From the NCBI GenBank assembly GCA_002841495.1, contig PGZV01000001.1, positions 62,001 to 126,000 on the forward strand: DNA of 64,000 bases. Direction: 5' to 3'. Source of the stretch: Firmicutes bacterium HGW-Firmicutes-2 (GTDB lineage: Bacteria > Bacillota > Clostridia > Lachnospirales > Vallitaleaceae). Shown here piece by piece: positions 1 to 8,114 of the stretch (its first letter is position 1; each line of letters begins with the position of its first letter). The notes under the pieces are model-generated. The model saw only the letters and a program-made list of their open reading frames with translations, did not search any database and was not told the origin of the DNA. A program made the position numbers and the translations under genes.

Positions 1-1368
1 ATGGTAAAAAACTATGTTATTGACACCAATGTTATGATACACGACCCTATGTTCATGTATAAGTTTTCAGACAACAATGTCATCATCCCAATTTTGTGCA
101 TAGAAGAACTAGATAATCTGAAAAAAAGAGATGGTTTGGTCGGATTTCATGCCAGACATGTCGCTAAAGAATTGCAAATATTAATGAGTAAAGGCAATAT
201 ATCAGAAGGCATCAAACTGGAAAATGGCGGTATCGTTAAAGTGGAGCAGAATTATTTAGATACAGATGTGCTCCCTAATGGTGTCGATCTTAGTAAGAAT
301 GATTCGAAAATAATTGCGGTGGTAAAAAATCTTCAAAACGCCAATCAAGATATCAAAACAATTCTAGTTACAAAAGATGTTTATATGCATATCAAGGCCA
401 GTTCTTTAGGTATTGAAGTGCAAGACTTCGAAAATGATAAGATTGACAATGACAAGATCTATACAGGGTATGTAGATGTAGAATGGCCATCAGAGATGAT
501 TGATGCAATCTATGCTGGTGGTTTTGTGCCGGAAGATTCTGTTAAAGAACTGTATTATCCGAATCAATTTCTGCATATTAAAAGCAGTAACCGTTCAGGC
601 CATGAGGTACTTGCTAGATTTGACGGACAAAAGATTGTCCCTCTAAAATATGTCAACGAAACGGCTTGGGGCTTGACCCCAATTAATAGAGAACAGAAGA
701 TGGCCTTTGAACTGCTGATGAATCCGGACATTCATTTTGTTACAATTACAGGTGGAGCAGGATCTGGTAAGACCATATTATCTACAGCAGCAGCACTTCA
801 GAACGTAATTGAGTCAAACCGATATAGAAAAATAGTTTTCGTAAGACCGGTTGTACCAGCAGGTGAAGACATTGGTTACTTGCCAGGTACAGAGGTTGAA
901 AAGCTTAAACCATGGATGGGTAGCTTTTATGATGCAATCGAGAACCTAACAGACTTAAAAGATTTGAATAAGGAGAGCCAAAAAGAACAACGATTTAACA
1001 GTCAGAAGCCAACGTTTACGGTGGATGATTTTATTGATCAGTATAGGCAAAGAGGCATTATTGAGACAAAAACCTTCACCTATATGCGAGGCAGAACTTT
1101 TACCAACTCTTTCATTATTGTTGACGAGGCACAAGAAATGACACCGCACTTAGCAAAGTTGATGCTTACAAGAGCAGGTCATAATTCTAAGTTCATATTT
1201 TTGGGAGACCCAAGTGATAATCAGATTGACAATCATTATGTGGATGCCAGATCCAATGGTTTGATTTATACTGTAGAGAAGATGAAGGCTTTTGGAATAA
1301 CGGGGCATGTGACACTAAAACGGGTTGAACGTAGTCCGCTGGCAGAAGTAGCAGAACGAAACATGTAA
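1..1368 (+). CDS. PhoH-family protein with N-terminal PIN domain (YlaK-like)
   Basis: Predicted cytoplasmic PIN nuclease plus PhoH-type P-loop ATPase, a family linked to RNA metabolism whose substrate here is unknown. The PIN domain covers about residues 4-140 and starts with the acidic motif VIDTNVMIHDP. The ATPase half has Walker A GGAGSGKT at about residues 251-258 and Walker B FIIVDEAQEM near 371-380. At 455 aa it has the usual length of PIN-PhoH proteins, and its N-terminus matches the family start, so the gene appears complete although it begins on the first base and its ribosome binding site lies outside the window. A hairpin terminator follows. Confidence 0.93.
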   Translation: MVKNYVIDTNVMIHDPMFMYKFSDNNVIIPILCIEELDNLKKRDGLVGFHARHVAKELQILMSKGNISEGIKLENGGIVKVEQNYLDTDVLPNGVDLSKNDSKIIAVVKNLQNANQDIKTILVTKDVYMHIKASSLGIEVQDFENDKIDNDKIYTGYVDVEWPSEMIDAIYAGGFVPEDSVKELYYPNQFLHIKSSNRSGHEVLARFDGQKIVPLKYVNETAWGLTPINREQKMAFELLMNPDIHFVTITGGAGSGKTILSTAAALQNVIESNRYRKIVFVRPVVPAGEDIGYLPGTEVEKLKPWMGSFYDAIENLTDLKDLNKESQKEQRFNSQKPTFTVDDFIDQYRQRGIIETKTFTYMRGRTFTNSFIIVDEAQEMTPHLAKLMLTRAGHNSKFIFLGDPSDNQIDNHYVDARSNGLIYTVEKMKAFGITGHVTLKRVERSPLAEVAERNM

Positions 1369-1410
1369 TTTTTCTATAAATATAATAAGTATGAGAGCTT
1401 AGATATAAGG

Positions 1411-1440
1411 AATGAAGCTGCCATTTGGTAGCTTCATTTT
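1411..1440 (+). terminator. Rho-independent terminator after the PhoH gene
   Basis: A perfect 12-bp stem (AATGAAGCTGCC / GGTAGCTTCATT) with a 4-nt loop is followed by a T-rich stretch. It lies about 45 nt after the PhoH stop codon. Confidence 0.85.
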
Positions 1441-1488
1441 ATATAACCTGAATATTACATTCAATCATATAGTAACTTCTGCAAAATA

Positions 1489-1497
1489 TGTTATAAT
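1489..1497 (+). promoter_or_regulatory. Extended -10 promoter for mtnN
   Basis: TGT-TATAAT is an extended -10 element about 50 nt before the nucleosidase start. No convincing -35 is seen at 17 bp, which fits an extended -10 promoter. Confidence 0.5.
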
Positions 1498-1547
1498 GAT
1501 AAGACAGGGCGTATAAAGTAAATTAATGAAATAAAGGAGGATTATTA

Positions 1548-2246
1548 ATGGAGATTATCGGCATTATTGGAGCTATGGAAGAAGAAGTACTGACGTTGAA
1601 AGAAAAAATGGAATTAAAGGAAGTGCGTTCCATAGCATCTCTTGAATTCTATGTTGGTTCAATGAGCGGTGCATCAGTTGTAGTCGTTAAAGGCGGTATA
1701 GGAAAAGTAAATTCTGCGGTTTGCACGCAGATCCTAATAGATTGTTTTCATGTGGATGCCATTATTAATACAGGCGTAGCAGGGGCTCTTAGTGATACGT
1801 TAAATATTGGTGATGTGGTTATATCAAGTGATACGATTCAACATGATATGGATGCAACCGGATTTGGGTATGCCCTTGGTGAGGTTCCAAGAATGGGGTG
1901 TATCGCGTATAAGGCAGACCCGCATTTGATTAAGATTGCAAAAAACGCGACGGATGTTCTAAGCTCTGCAACCAGTGTATATGTTGAACGGATTGTAAGT
2001 GGTGATGCGTTTATTTCTGATATCAAAAAAAAGAAATGGTTATTGGATAAATTCAATGCCTATTGCACAGAGATGGAAGGTGCCGCTGTGGCTCAAGCAT
2101 CCTATTTGAATAAGATTCCTTTTGTCATCATTCGCTCTATTTCTGACAAAGCAGATGATTCAGCAGAAGTGAATTTTAATGAATTCACACAGGTTGCAGC
2201 TTCCAATTCCTGTAAGATCATCATAAAAATGTTGGAGTTGATTTAA
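1548..2246 (+). CDS. mtnN: 5'-methylthioadenosine/S-adenosylhomocysteine nucleosidase
   Basis: Cytoplasmic enzyme that hydrolyses the glycosidic bond of MTA and SAH, feeding methionine salvage and methyl-cycle recycling. The start MEIIGIIGAMEEEV, the GDAFIS segment, the EMEGAAVAQ motif with the catalytic-region glutamate and the SISDKAD motif with the conserved aspartate are all present. The length of 232 aa is normal. A strong AAAGGAGG ribosome binding site precedes the ATG. The stop codon shares its last base with the start of the next small gene, which suggests translational coupling. Confidence 0.95.
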   Translation: MEIIGIIGAMEEEVLTLKEKMELKEVRSIASLEFYVGSMSGASVVVVKGGIGKVNSAVCTQILIDCFHVDAIINTGVAGALSDTLNIGDVVISSDTIQHDMDATGFGYALGEVPRMGCIAYKADPHLIKIAKNATDVLSSATSVYVERIVSGDAFISDIKKKKWLLDKFNAYCTEMEGAAVAQASYLNKIPFVIIRSISDKADDSAEVNFNEFTQVAASNSCKIIIKMLELI

Positions 2247-2434
2247 TGTCATCTAAGAAATCTGGTATAGTAAGACGTGTAAAAAAAACCATGAAGCATT
2301 TTAAACGCTTGAAAGTCACAAAAAAAATTTTTAAGATCCTAATCAAGATTATGAACATCGGATTATCGGGATATGAAGTATACAAAAAGCATTTTGAAAA
2401 ACAGATAAAAAAAAGAAAGACATCTCAGATATGA
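2246..2434 (+). CDS. Small basic hypothetical protein, coupled to mtnN
   Basis: A 62-aa protein very rich in lysine and arginine with one central hydrophobic stretch (KILIKIMNIGLSGYEVY). I do not recognise a family. Its ATG overlaps the mtnN stop by one base, and the terminator after it begins inside its last codons, so it is the second gene of a two-gene transcript. It could be a nucleic-acid-binding or membrane-surface peptide. The coupling supports real translation, but no motif supports a function. Confidence 0.55.
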   Translation: MSSKKSGIVRRVKKTMKHFKRLKVTKKIFKILIKIMNIGLSGYEVYKKHFEKQIKKRKTSQI

Positions 2435-2446
2435 GGTGTTTTTTTT
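2420..2446 (+). terminator. Terminator of the mtnN transcript
   Basis: ACATCTCA-GATA-TGAGGTGT forms an 8-bp hairpin with one G-U pair, followed directly by eight T residues. The stop codon of the small basic protein lies within the stem. Confidence 0.8.
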
Positions 2447-2502
2447 GTGTTTTTCTGCCTTTTTTGCATGATCAGTGGCCTAAAACGTAGGGGAACAAAT
2501 GT

Positions 2503-2531
2503 TTGCCATCTCTTCATTTTTTTGATATAAT
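2503..2531 (+). promoter_or_regulatory. Sigma-A promoter of the radical SAM/DNA-repair pair
   Basis: TTGCCA, a 17-bp spacer and TATAAT stand about 50 nt upstream of the radical SAM gene. The -10 is a full consensus match and the -35 matches at four of six positions. Confidence 0.6.
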
Positions 2532-2579
2532 GAAGTATAAGATGTAGTACAAAAAGTCAAGATAAAAGGGGGTGGCACG

Positions 2580-3815
2580 ATGCTGGAAAACAATATGATG
2601 GAAAGATTGGGCATATTAGCTGAATCAGCAAAATATGATGTCTCATGTGCGTCGAGTGGTGTGGAAAAGAAGAATACCGGCTCAATGGGTAATGCAGCTG
2701 CCTGTGGTATATGTCATACATGGTCGGCGGATGGGCGATGCGTTTCCCTCTTAAAAACCTTGATGAGCAACGACTGTGTTTATGACTGCGCTTATTGTAT
2801 CAATCGAAGCAGCAATGATATTGTCAGAACCAGTTTTACACCTGAAGAAATTGCCCAGATTACTATGGCGTTTTATCGAAGAAATTATATTGAAGGCTTA
2901 TTCTTAAGTTCTGCTGTAGAAATTAATCCTAATCATACAATGGAGAAAATTCTTAAGGTTTTGACATTGCTTCGTCATGAACATAGGTTTTCAGGTTATA
3001 TCCATGTGAAAGCTATACCGGGAGCGGATCAGATGCTGATTTACCAGGCAGGTCTTTTAGCTGATCGAATGAGTGTTAACATTGAGTTGCCCAGTGAATC
3101 CAGCTTAAAACTTCTAGCACCTCAAAAGCAATCCCAAAAGATATTTTTGCCTATGGCTCAGATTAGAGAAAGCATCATAAGAGCAAAGGAAGAAAAACGT
3201 CATTATATGTCCGCACCCAGCTTTGTACCGGCAGGTCAATCCACTCAGATGATTGTGGGTGCAACTCAGGATTCAGATAGAAGTATTTTGTTGACATCAG
3301 AAAAGCTCTATAAGACTTTCAATATGAAGCGAGTATATTATTCAGCTTATATGCCGGTAAACAAAGGCAAGAATCTTCCGGATATTTTGACAGCACCACC
3401 ATTAATCAGGGAACACAGACTATATCAAGCAGATTGGTTACTTAGATTCTATAGATTTTCTGCGGAGGAGATTCTGTCAGAAAAAGAGAGCAATTTCGAT
3501 TTGGATTATGATCCCAAATTTCATTGGGCGATTAATAACATGCATCTGTTCCCCATGGAGATTAATAAGGTAAGCTATTCAGATCTTTTGAGAATACCTG
3601 GTATAGGGCCGACGTCCGCAGGTAGAATCATTAAGCAACGGCATTTGATAAAGGTGGGTTTTGAAGATTTACCAAAAATGGGGGTGGTTGCAAAGCGGGC
3701 TCGATATTTCATTACCTGTGATGGCAAATTTTTTGGGATAAAAAGCTTTGATATAGCATCCATAAAAAATGCTGTTAATCCTATCCCCAAGCATACCCAA
3801 CTTTCATTTTTTTGA
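2580..3815 (+). CDS. Putative DNA modification/repair radical SAM protein (TIGR03916-like)
   Basis: A radical SAM enzyme of the uncharacterised family that co-occurs with uracil-DNA-glycosylase-like partners. The cluster motif is C-x3-C-x2-C in NDCVYDCAYCINR at about residues 60-72. Several further cysteines lie upstream (CASSG, CGICHTW). A helix-hairpin-helix element LLRIPGIGPTSAGRII near residues 337-352 suggests DNA binding. The length of 411 aa is typical. The next gene, four bases from overlap, encodes the standard partner, so the two probably act together. The reaction is unknown. An RBS AAAGGGGGTGG precedes the ATG. Confidence 0.85.
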   Translation: MLENNMMERLGILAESAKYDVSCASSGVEKKNTGSMGNAAACGICHTWSADGRCVSLLKTLMSNDCVYDCAYCINRSSNDIVRTSFTPEEIAQITMAFYRRNYIEGLFLSSAVEINPNHTMEKILKVLTLLRHEHRFSGYIHVKAIPGADQMLIYQAGLLADRMSVNIELPSESSLKLLAPQKQSQKIFLPMAQIRESIIRAKEEKRHYMSAPSFVPAGQSTQMIVGATQDSDRSILLTSEKLYKTFNMKRVYYSAYMPVNKGKNLPDILTAPPLIREHRLYQADWLLRFYRFSAEEILSEKESNFDLDYDPKFHWAINNMHLFPMEINKVSYSDLLRIPGIGPTSAGRIIKQRHLIKVGFEDLPKMGVVAKRARYFITCDGKFFGIKSFDIASIKNAVNPIPKHTQLSFF

Positions 3816-3823
3816 GGTGGAAT

Positions 3824-4573
3824 ATGATTTATTTATATGATGGTCAGTTTGACGGATTTTTAACCTGCATTTACCACCACTATTATGATGAAAAATGTGA
3901 TGGTATCTATGAAGAAAAAACATATGATCCTAAGCTCTTTGAGATTACGAGATTCATAAAAACGGATTCTGATAAATCAACAAAGGTGCATCAAGCCATG
4001 TTGGACCAGTTCTCTGAATACATGTATTTTAATATCTACCATACTTTCTTATCCAATATTTATGACAAAGATACCATGCTGCTAAACTGTCTGGAAATTG
4101 CATTTAAGCATGGTTTAGCCACAGATAGAATGCGTACACTAGATGCTATTTTCCAGGTGCTTAAGATTGGAAGACAAGTAGGTTTTGAGAAGCACAGATT
4201 TATGGGATTACTTAGATTTTCAGATTTAGGACATTATCTATATGCTCGATTTGAACCGGATCATAACATTATCAGCCTTCTTGGAGAACACTTTTCAGAT
4301 CGTTTTAGAGAAGAAAAGTTTATTATACATGATGTTAGAAGGGCCATAGCTATAATAGGACATAAAGGTCAATGGTTGGTTACGGACTTTAATCATATCG
4401 TAGATGACAATTTGTTAGATGAAGAGATTTTCTTTAGAAAGTTGTGGCAAACTTATTTTGATAAGATTGCCATTGAAGATCGAACCAATCTTAAGTTGCA
4501 ACAAAACTTCATACCAAAGAAGTATCGAAAGCATTTATTGGAGTTTGGAGCGAACACGAACAAGTCAATATAG
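3824..4573 (+). CDS. TIGR03915-family putative DNA repair protein (DUF4130)
   Basis: Partner of the upstream radical SAM protein. The sequence beginning MIYLYDGQFDGFLTCIYHHY and containing RFMGLLRF-DLGHYLYARFEPDHNI is characteristic of DUF4130. In other organisms this domain can be fused to a uracil-DNA glycosylase domain, which is absent in this 249-aa protein. I place the start at ATG 3824: GAGGTG lies 5-10 bases before it, while the longer reading from TTG 3812 overlaps the previous stop and has no binding site. Function in repair is inferred only from family association. Confidence 0.82.
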   Translation: MIYLYDGQFDGFLTCIYHHYYDEKCDGIYEEKTYDPKLFEITRFIKTDSDKSTKVHQAMLDQFSEYMYFNIYHTFLSNIYDKDTMLLNCLEIAFKHGLATDRMRTLDAIFQVLKIGRQVGFEKHRFMGLLRFSDLGHYLYARFEPDHNIISLLGEHFSDRFREEKFIIHDVRRAIAIIGHKGQWLVTDFNHIVDDNLLDEEIFFRKLWQTYFDKIAIEDRTNLKLQQNFIPKKYRKHLLEFGANTNKSI

Positions 4574-4593
4574 GGTATTTAAAGGAATTGAAC

Positions 4594-4628
4594 AAAAAAC
4601 AAGCACCTAAGACTTTCGTCTGGTGCTT
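4594..4628 (-). terminator. Terminator of the minus-strand response regulator gene
   Basis: Stem AAGCACC...GGTGCTT with an inner GAC/GTC pair. Read on the minus strand, a run of six T follows the stem, and the minus-strand gene ends about 120 nt before it. Read on the plus strand there is no T run, although it may still limit read-through from the DNA-repair pair. Confidence 0.6.
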
Positions 4629-4748
4629 ATAAAGGATGAGGGGGAGAGTATTTAATATGTAAGAGGTAACTAATTCTTACTCTCTTATAATAACGGATTA
4701 ATATGTATGTGGTATGTAAAAAATGTGAATCTTTTGTGAACTATAAAA

Positions 4749-6365
4749 TTATTTTATTACAATTCGATCTTTTCCGTCATATCGAAAGGTGGCAGGTGAC
4801 ATGTGGAAATGTTGCTTAAAAATGGCAATATAGTATTCTGGGTTAGAAAAACCGATTTTTTCTGATATAGAAGAGATAGATTCTGCGGTGTTTCTTAGTA
4901 ATTCTTTGGAGACGTTTAGCCGTATATCCATACAAAACTCGTAGAAAGTTTGCTTTTCTTTATTCATAATGATTTGCTCTAAATGATAAGGGGTTGTTCT
5001 TAAGAATTGAGCCGCTCGTCTGAGTGAGATTTTACTGGCATAATAAGTGTGAACATATCGATATAGCGCATCAAGGAGTTGCTCGTCAGATGTTTGTAAC
5101 CCTTTTAGCTGATACGCACATATCTTAGAGATGGCATCTTTAAGGTAGAGATGGGCTTGACTCAGATTGTTAAGGGTGTTAATCTCTCCTAGTCGGACAT
5201 AGGACTTAAAAAAATCCTCAATAGAAAGACCATTCTCCAAGGCGGTACGGTTGATAGCGACTAAGAGATCAATAATCATGATCTGATAATAATGCTCAGG
5301 TAGATGGTTGTCTACTTTGAGTGCTTCAAAAATCGTATCCAAGTAATTCAAGGAAGCCTTAAGATCACCATTAACGGTTGCATAGATCATCAACTGCTCT
5401 TTGTCTCTAGGATAAAAATACGCGATATCACCTTTTCCTGGGACATAATTGACATGAATAATAGAACCTTGACCTAAATAATGGCTGTTTCTTAAAGCTG
5501 CCTGTGCTTGATGGTAAGAAACACTGATGAACATAGGTCTGTGATAGGTTTTGCCAAGTCCCATGGTTACTCTAATGTTTTGCACAGAGGCTAGAAGCTC
5601 TTGTAGGTTATAGGCATGATTGAACAAATCATCTTCTCCCATTTCCGTAGTAAACACAAAAGAAAGTTCATCATATCGGTTGATGAAGACAAATCCGAGT
5701 TGGTTGCTCTCAATATAATCGGATACAATATTTAGAGCATTGAAGATTAGGAATTGTCTTTCCTCTTCGTCAAGTGCAAGCTGATAGGTTTTATAATGGT
5801 CAAGCTTAATTACACCCACAGTAAAGCTCTTATCGTAAGGAATTTTGAAATAATCCATTTGATTGAAAATGGTTAAATCGCTATCAATATGACCATGCAG
5901 GAGATTAATAAGAAAACGGTCCTTAAAAACATTGTGATGGCCTTCATAAGAAGCACGGACCATTTTTAAAGTATTACTTTTTTTGACATTCTCATCTATA
6001 ATTTGGCTCATATGAATGATGCTTTTAACCACATCATTACGCCGGATTGGCTTAAAAAGGAAGTCCATCCGTCCCTGAGCCATAACGTCCTTAGAACTGT
6101 TAAAGCGATTATAATCGGTGAAAAGAATCATATGTATAGTAGGGTATCTTTCGCTGTTATCTATAAAAAGCTGTAAGCCTGTTTTTTTTGGTAATACATC
6201 ATCGGCAACAATTAAATGAACTTCTGTCTTCTCAAGTAGGATTTCAGCTTGTTCAGCGCTGGTAACTTCGCCTATGATAGCAAAATCTTGTTTAGATTCC
6301 TGAAGAAAAAGTTTAATTTTTTCATGATTCGATTTTTGTTGATCAACAATCAGTACATTATACAT
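4749..6365 (-). CDS. AraC-type response regulator with atypical receiver (YesN-like)
   Basis: A 538-aa protein with a receiver domain at about 1-120, a long middle region and a C-terminal AraC-type double helix-turn-helix at about 435-535 (ISLRRAAQFLRTTPYHLEQI and IGFSNPEYYIAIFKQHF). The phospho-acceptor region VADDVLPKKTG and the KP of FLFKPIRR are present. The acidic pair near the N-terminus, usually VDDE or VDDQ, reads VDQQ, so one metal-binding acidic residue is replaced. No histidine kinase adjoins it, so its partner is unknown. A perfect AGGAGGTGA ribosome binding site precedes the ATG. Confidence 0.87.
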   Translation of the reverse strand: MYNVLIVDQQKSNHEKIKLFLQESKQDFAIIGEVTSAEQAEILLEKTEVHLIVADDVLPKKTGLQLFIDNSERYPTIHMILFTDYNRFNSSKDVMAQGRMDFLFKPIRRNDVVKSIIHMSQIIDENVKKSNTLKMVRASYEGHHNVFKDRFLINLLHGHIDSDLTIFNQMDYFKIPYDKSFTVGVIKLDHYKTYQLALDEEERQFLIFNALNIVSDYIESNQLGFVFINRYDELSFVFTTEMGEDDLFNHAYNLQELLASVQNIRVTMGLGKTYHRPMFISVSYHQAQAALRNSHYLGQGSIIHVNYVPGKGDIAYFYPRDKEQLMIYATVNGDLKASLNYLDTIFEALKVDNHLPEHYYQIMIIDLLVAINRTALENGLSIEDFFKSYVRLGEINTLNNLSQAHLYLKDAISKICAYQLKGLQTSDEQLLDALYRYVHTYYASKISLRRAAQFLRTTPYHLEQIIMNKEKQTFYEFCMDIRLNVSKELLRNTAESISSISEKIGFSNPEYYIAIFKQHFHMSPATFRYDGKDRIVIK

Positions 6366-6410
6366 AAGCTCACCTCCTTGTATTTATTATATCGGCATAT
6401 TAGCCAACCA

Positions 6411-6419
6411 TGTTATAAT
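6411..6419 (+). promoter_or_regulatory. Extended -10 promoter for tadA
   Basis: TGT-TATAAT lies about 40 nt before tadA and no clear -35 is seen. It lies in the divergent gap between the response regulator and tadA. Confidence 0.45.
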
Positions 6420-6459
6420 GTTTGAAAAGAAGCTACATCAATTAGAAAGAGTGTGTTGA

Positions 6460-6948
6460 ATGGAAAAGTGGATGGAAGAAGCCATTATAGAAGGTAAAAA
6501 AGCAGCAGAAATCATGGAAGTCCCTATTGGAGCCATTATTGTACATGACGGAAAAATTATAGGCAAGGGTTATAATCAGCGCAATTCAAAAAAATCTACT
6601 TTGGCCCATGCGGAGTTAATAGCCATAGAAGAAGCCAGTAAAATCATTGGTGACTGGCGTCTTGAAGGTTGTACCATGTATGTAACCGTGGAACCATGTC
6701 CAATGTGCGCAGGTGCTATTGTTCAGGCACGGTTGGATGAGGTGGTTATTGGTACAATGAACCCAAAAGCAGGATGTGCCGGTTCTATTTACAATCTTCT
6801 AGATGATTCCAGATTCAATCATCAAGTTAGGGTCGTAACTGGGGTGTGCCAAGAAGCTTGTGCTTCTATGATGTCTGAGTTTTTTAAGATGCTACGTGAA
6901 GAGAAAAAAATAGATAAATTAAATGAACAATTTACTGAAGAAATATAA
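6460..6948 (+). CDS. tadA: tRNA-specific adenosine deaminase
   Basis: Deaminates A34 to inosine in the tRNA-Arg(ACG) anticodon. The zinc and catalytic residues are His50 and Glu52 in AHAEL and Cys80 and Cys83 in EPCPMC. The length of 162 aa is normal. In B. subtilis and relatives this gene (yaaJ) lies next to the SRP RNA and dnaX. Here it is separated from them by an iron transporter operon. The ribosome binding site is weak. Confidence 0.95.
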   Translation: MEKWMEEAIIEGKKAAEIMEVPIGAIIVHDGKIIGKGYNQRNSKKSTLAHAELIAIEEASKIIGDWRLEGCTMYVTVEPCPMCAGAIVQARLDEVVIGTMNPKAGCAGSIYNLLDDSRFNHQVRVVTGVCQEACASMMSEFFKMLREEKKIDKLNEQFTEEI

Positions 6949-6978
6949 GTAAATAATCCTTATAGATAACCCTAAGTA

Positions 6979-7007
6979 TTGACATCTTTGGTGAAATACC
7001 GTATACT
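6979..7007 (+). promoter_or_regulatory. Sigma-A promoter of the ferric iron ABC operon
   Basis: Perfect TTGACA, a 17-bp spacer and TATACT. It starts only 30 nt after tadA, so the transporter has its own strong promoter. Confidence 0.85.
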
Positions 7008-7012
7008 CACTT

Positions 7013-7027
7013 TGATAATGACAATCA
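7013..7027 (+). promoter_or_regulatory. Fur box
   Basis: TGATAATGACAATCA matches the 7-1-7 Fur consensus TGATAATnATTATCA at 12 of the 14 specified positions. It starts 6 bases after the -10 element and so covers the transcription start, a good position for iron-dependent repression of the transporter operon. Confidence 0.8.
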
Positions 7028-7046
7028 CAATCAAAGGAGAATAAAA

Positions 7047-8114
7047 ATGCTTAGAAAAATAATACTAATAGCCCTAGGCTCACTATCTTTATTATTGTTA
7101 TTTGGCTGTAAAACTTCAGTTGTTATGGATAATGAGTCAGGTGAGACAGGTCAGTTGGTGATTTACTCTAATCGAAATGAACGTTTTGTTAAAGATCTAA
7201 TAGATCAATTTACGGAAGAAACCGGCATTCAAGTGGTAGCACTTCATGGTGCCAATGCTATGCAGCTCATCGAAGAGCGCAATAATGTACAAGCTGATAT
7301 TTTTATTTCCAATGACTTAGGTGCACTGGGCTATTTACATCAACAAGGCATTTTACAGGGCATACCAGTGAAAGGCATTGAAAATATTTTACCGGATTTC
7401 AAAGCGGATGATAATGCTTATTTTGCATTATCTGCCAGAGTTAGGGGATTCATTTATAATAAGGATCTTATAAAGGAAGATGAAATGCCAACGAGTATTG
7501 AAGATTTGTTTGACGCAAAATGGGCGGAAGTTCCGGGTGGTTATGCTATAACTAGAGGGGGTAACAGTGGCATGATTGGCCATGTATCAGCTTTGCGCTA
7601 TGCATGGGGTGATGAAAAAACCAGTGAATGGATTAAAGCCATTCGAACACATGCTTCCGGAATATATCAAGGTCATGGTGAGATTCGCCGAGCGGTTGGA
7701 GCAGGTGAACATACTTTTGGGTTGGTCAATAATTACTATTATCATCAACAACTATTAGAATCTGAAAATAATAATGTTGGGTTCATTTATTTGGATCAAG
7801 GTCAGGATGAAATCGGTATTATTGCGAATGCTGCAGGCTTAGGACTTGTGAAGAACGGCAAGAATCCTGTCTCATCAGAACTTTTTTTGCAGTGGATTGT
7901 GGAGCCTGTGAATCAAGCATTATTTGTGGGTGAATCTTTAGAGCTTTTAATTCATGGCCATGACGATATGTTGTATCCAAAAGAAGTAGCTGAAGTTATT
8001 GTCCCATTTAGTTCGCTAAAGATACAAGATATGCCAATGAAAGCATTAGGAGACTATTTTGAAGATACAAAAACGTTAATTGAATCATCAGGATTGGATT
8101 TGGATTTGAAATGA
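7047..8114 (+). CDS. Ferric iron ABC transporter, substrate-binding lipoprotein
   Basis: Extracytoplasmic Fe(III)-binding protein of the FbpA/FutA type. The signal peptide ends in a lipobox with Cys21 (LLLLFGC), so the protein is probably anchored to the outer face of the membrane. The mature part starts with the family pattern QLVIYSNRNERFVKDL and ends near residue 355. It carries the tyrosine-rich NNYYYHQQLL segment; tyrosines in this region bind iron in the family. It overlaps the permease gene by 4 bases. The Fur box upstream supports iron as the substrate. Confidence 0.87.
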   Translation: MLRKIILIALGSLSLLLLFGCKTSVVMDNESGETGQLVIYSNRNERFVKDLIDQFTEETGIQVVALHGANAMQLIEERNNVQADIFISNDLGALGYLHQQGILQGIPVKGIENILPDFKADDNAYFALSARVRGFIYNKDLIKEDEMPTSIEDLFDAKWAEVPGGYAITRGGNSGMIGHVSALRYAWGDEKTSEWIKAIRTHASGIYQGHGEIRRAVGAGEHTFGLVNNYYYHQQLLESENNNVGFIYLDQGQDEIGIIANAAGLGLVKNGKNPVSSELFLQWIVEPVNQALFVGESLELLIHGHDDMLYPKEVAEVIVPFSSLKIQDMPMKALGDYFEDTKTLIESSGLDLDLK

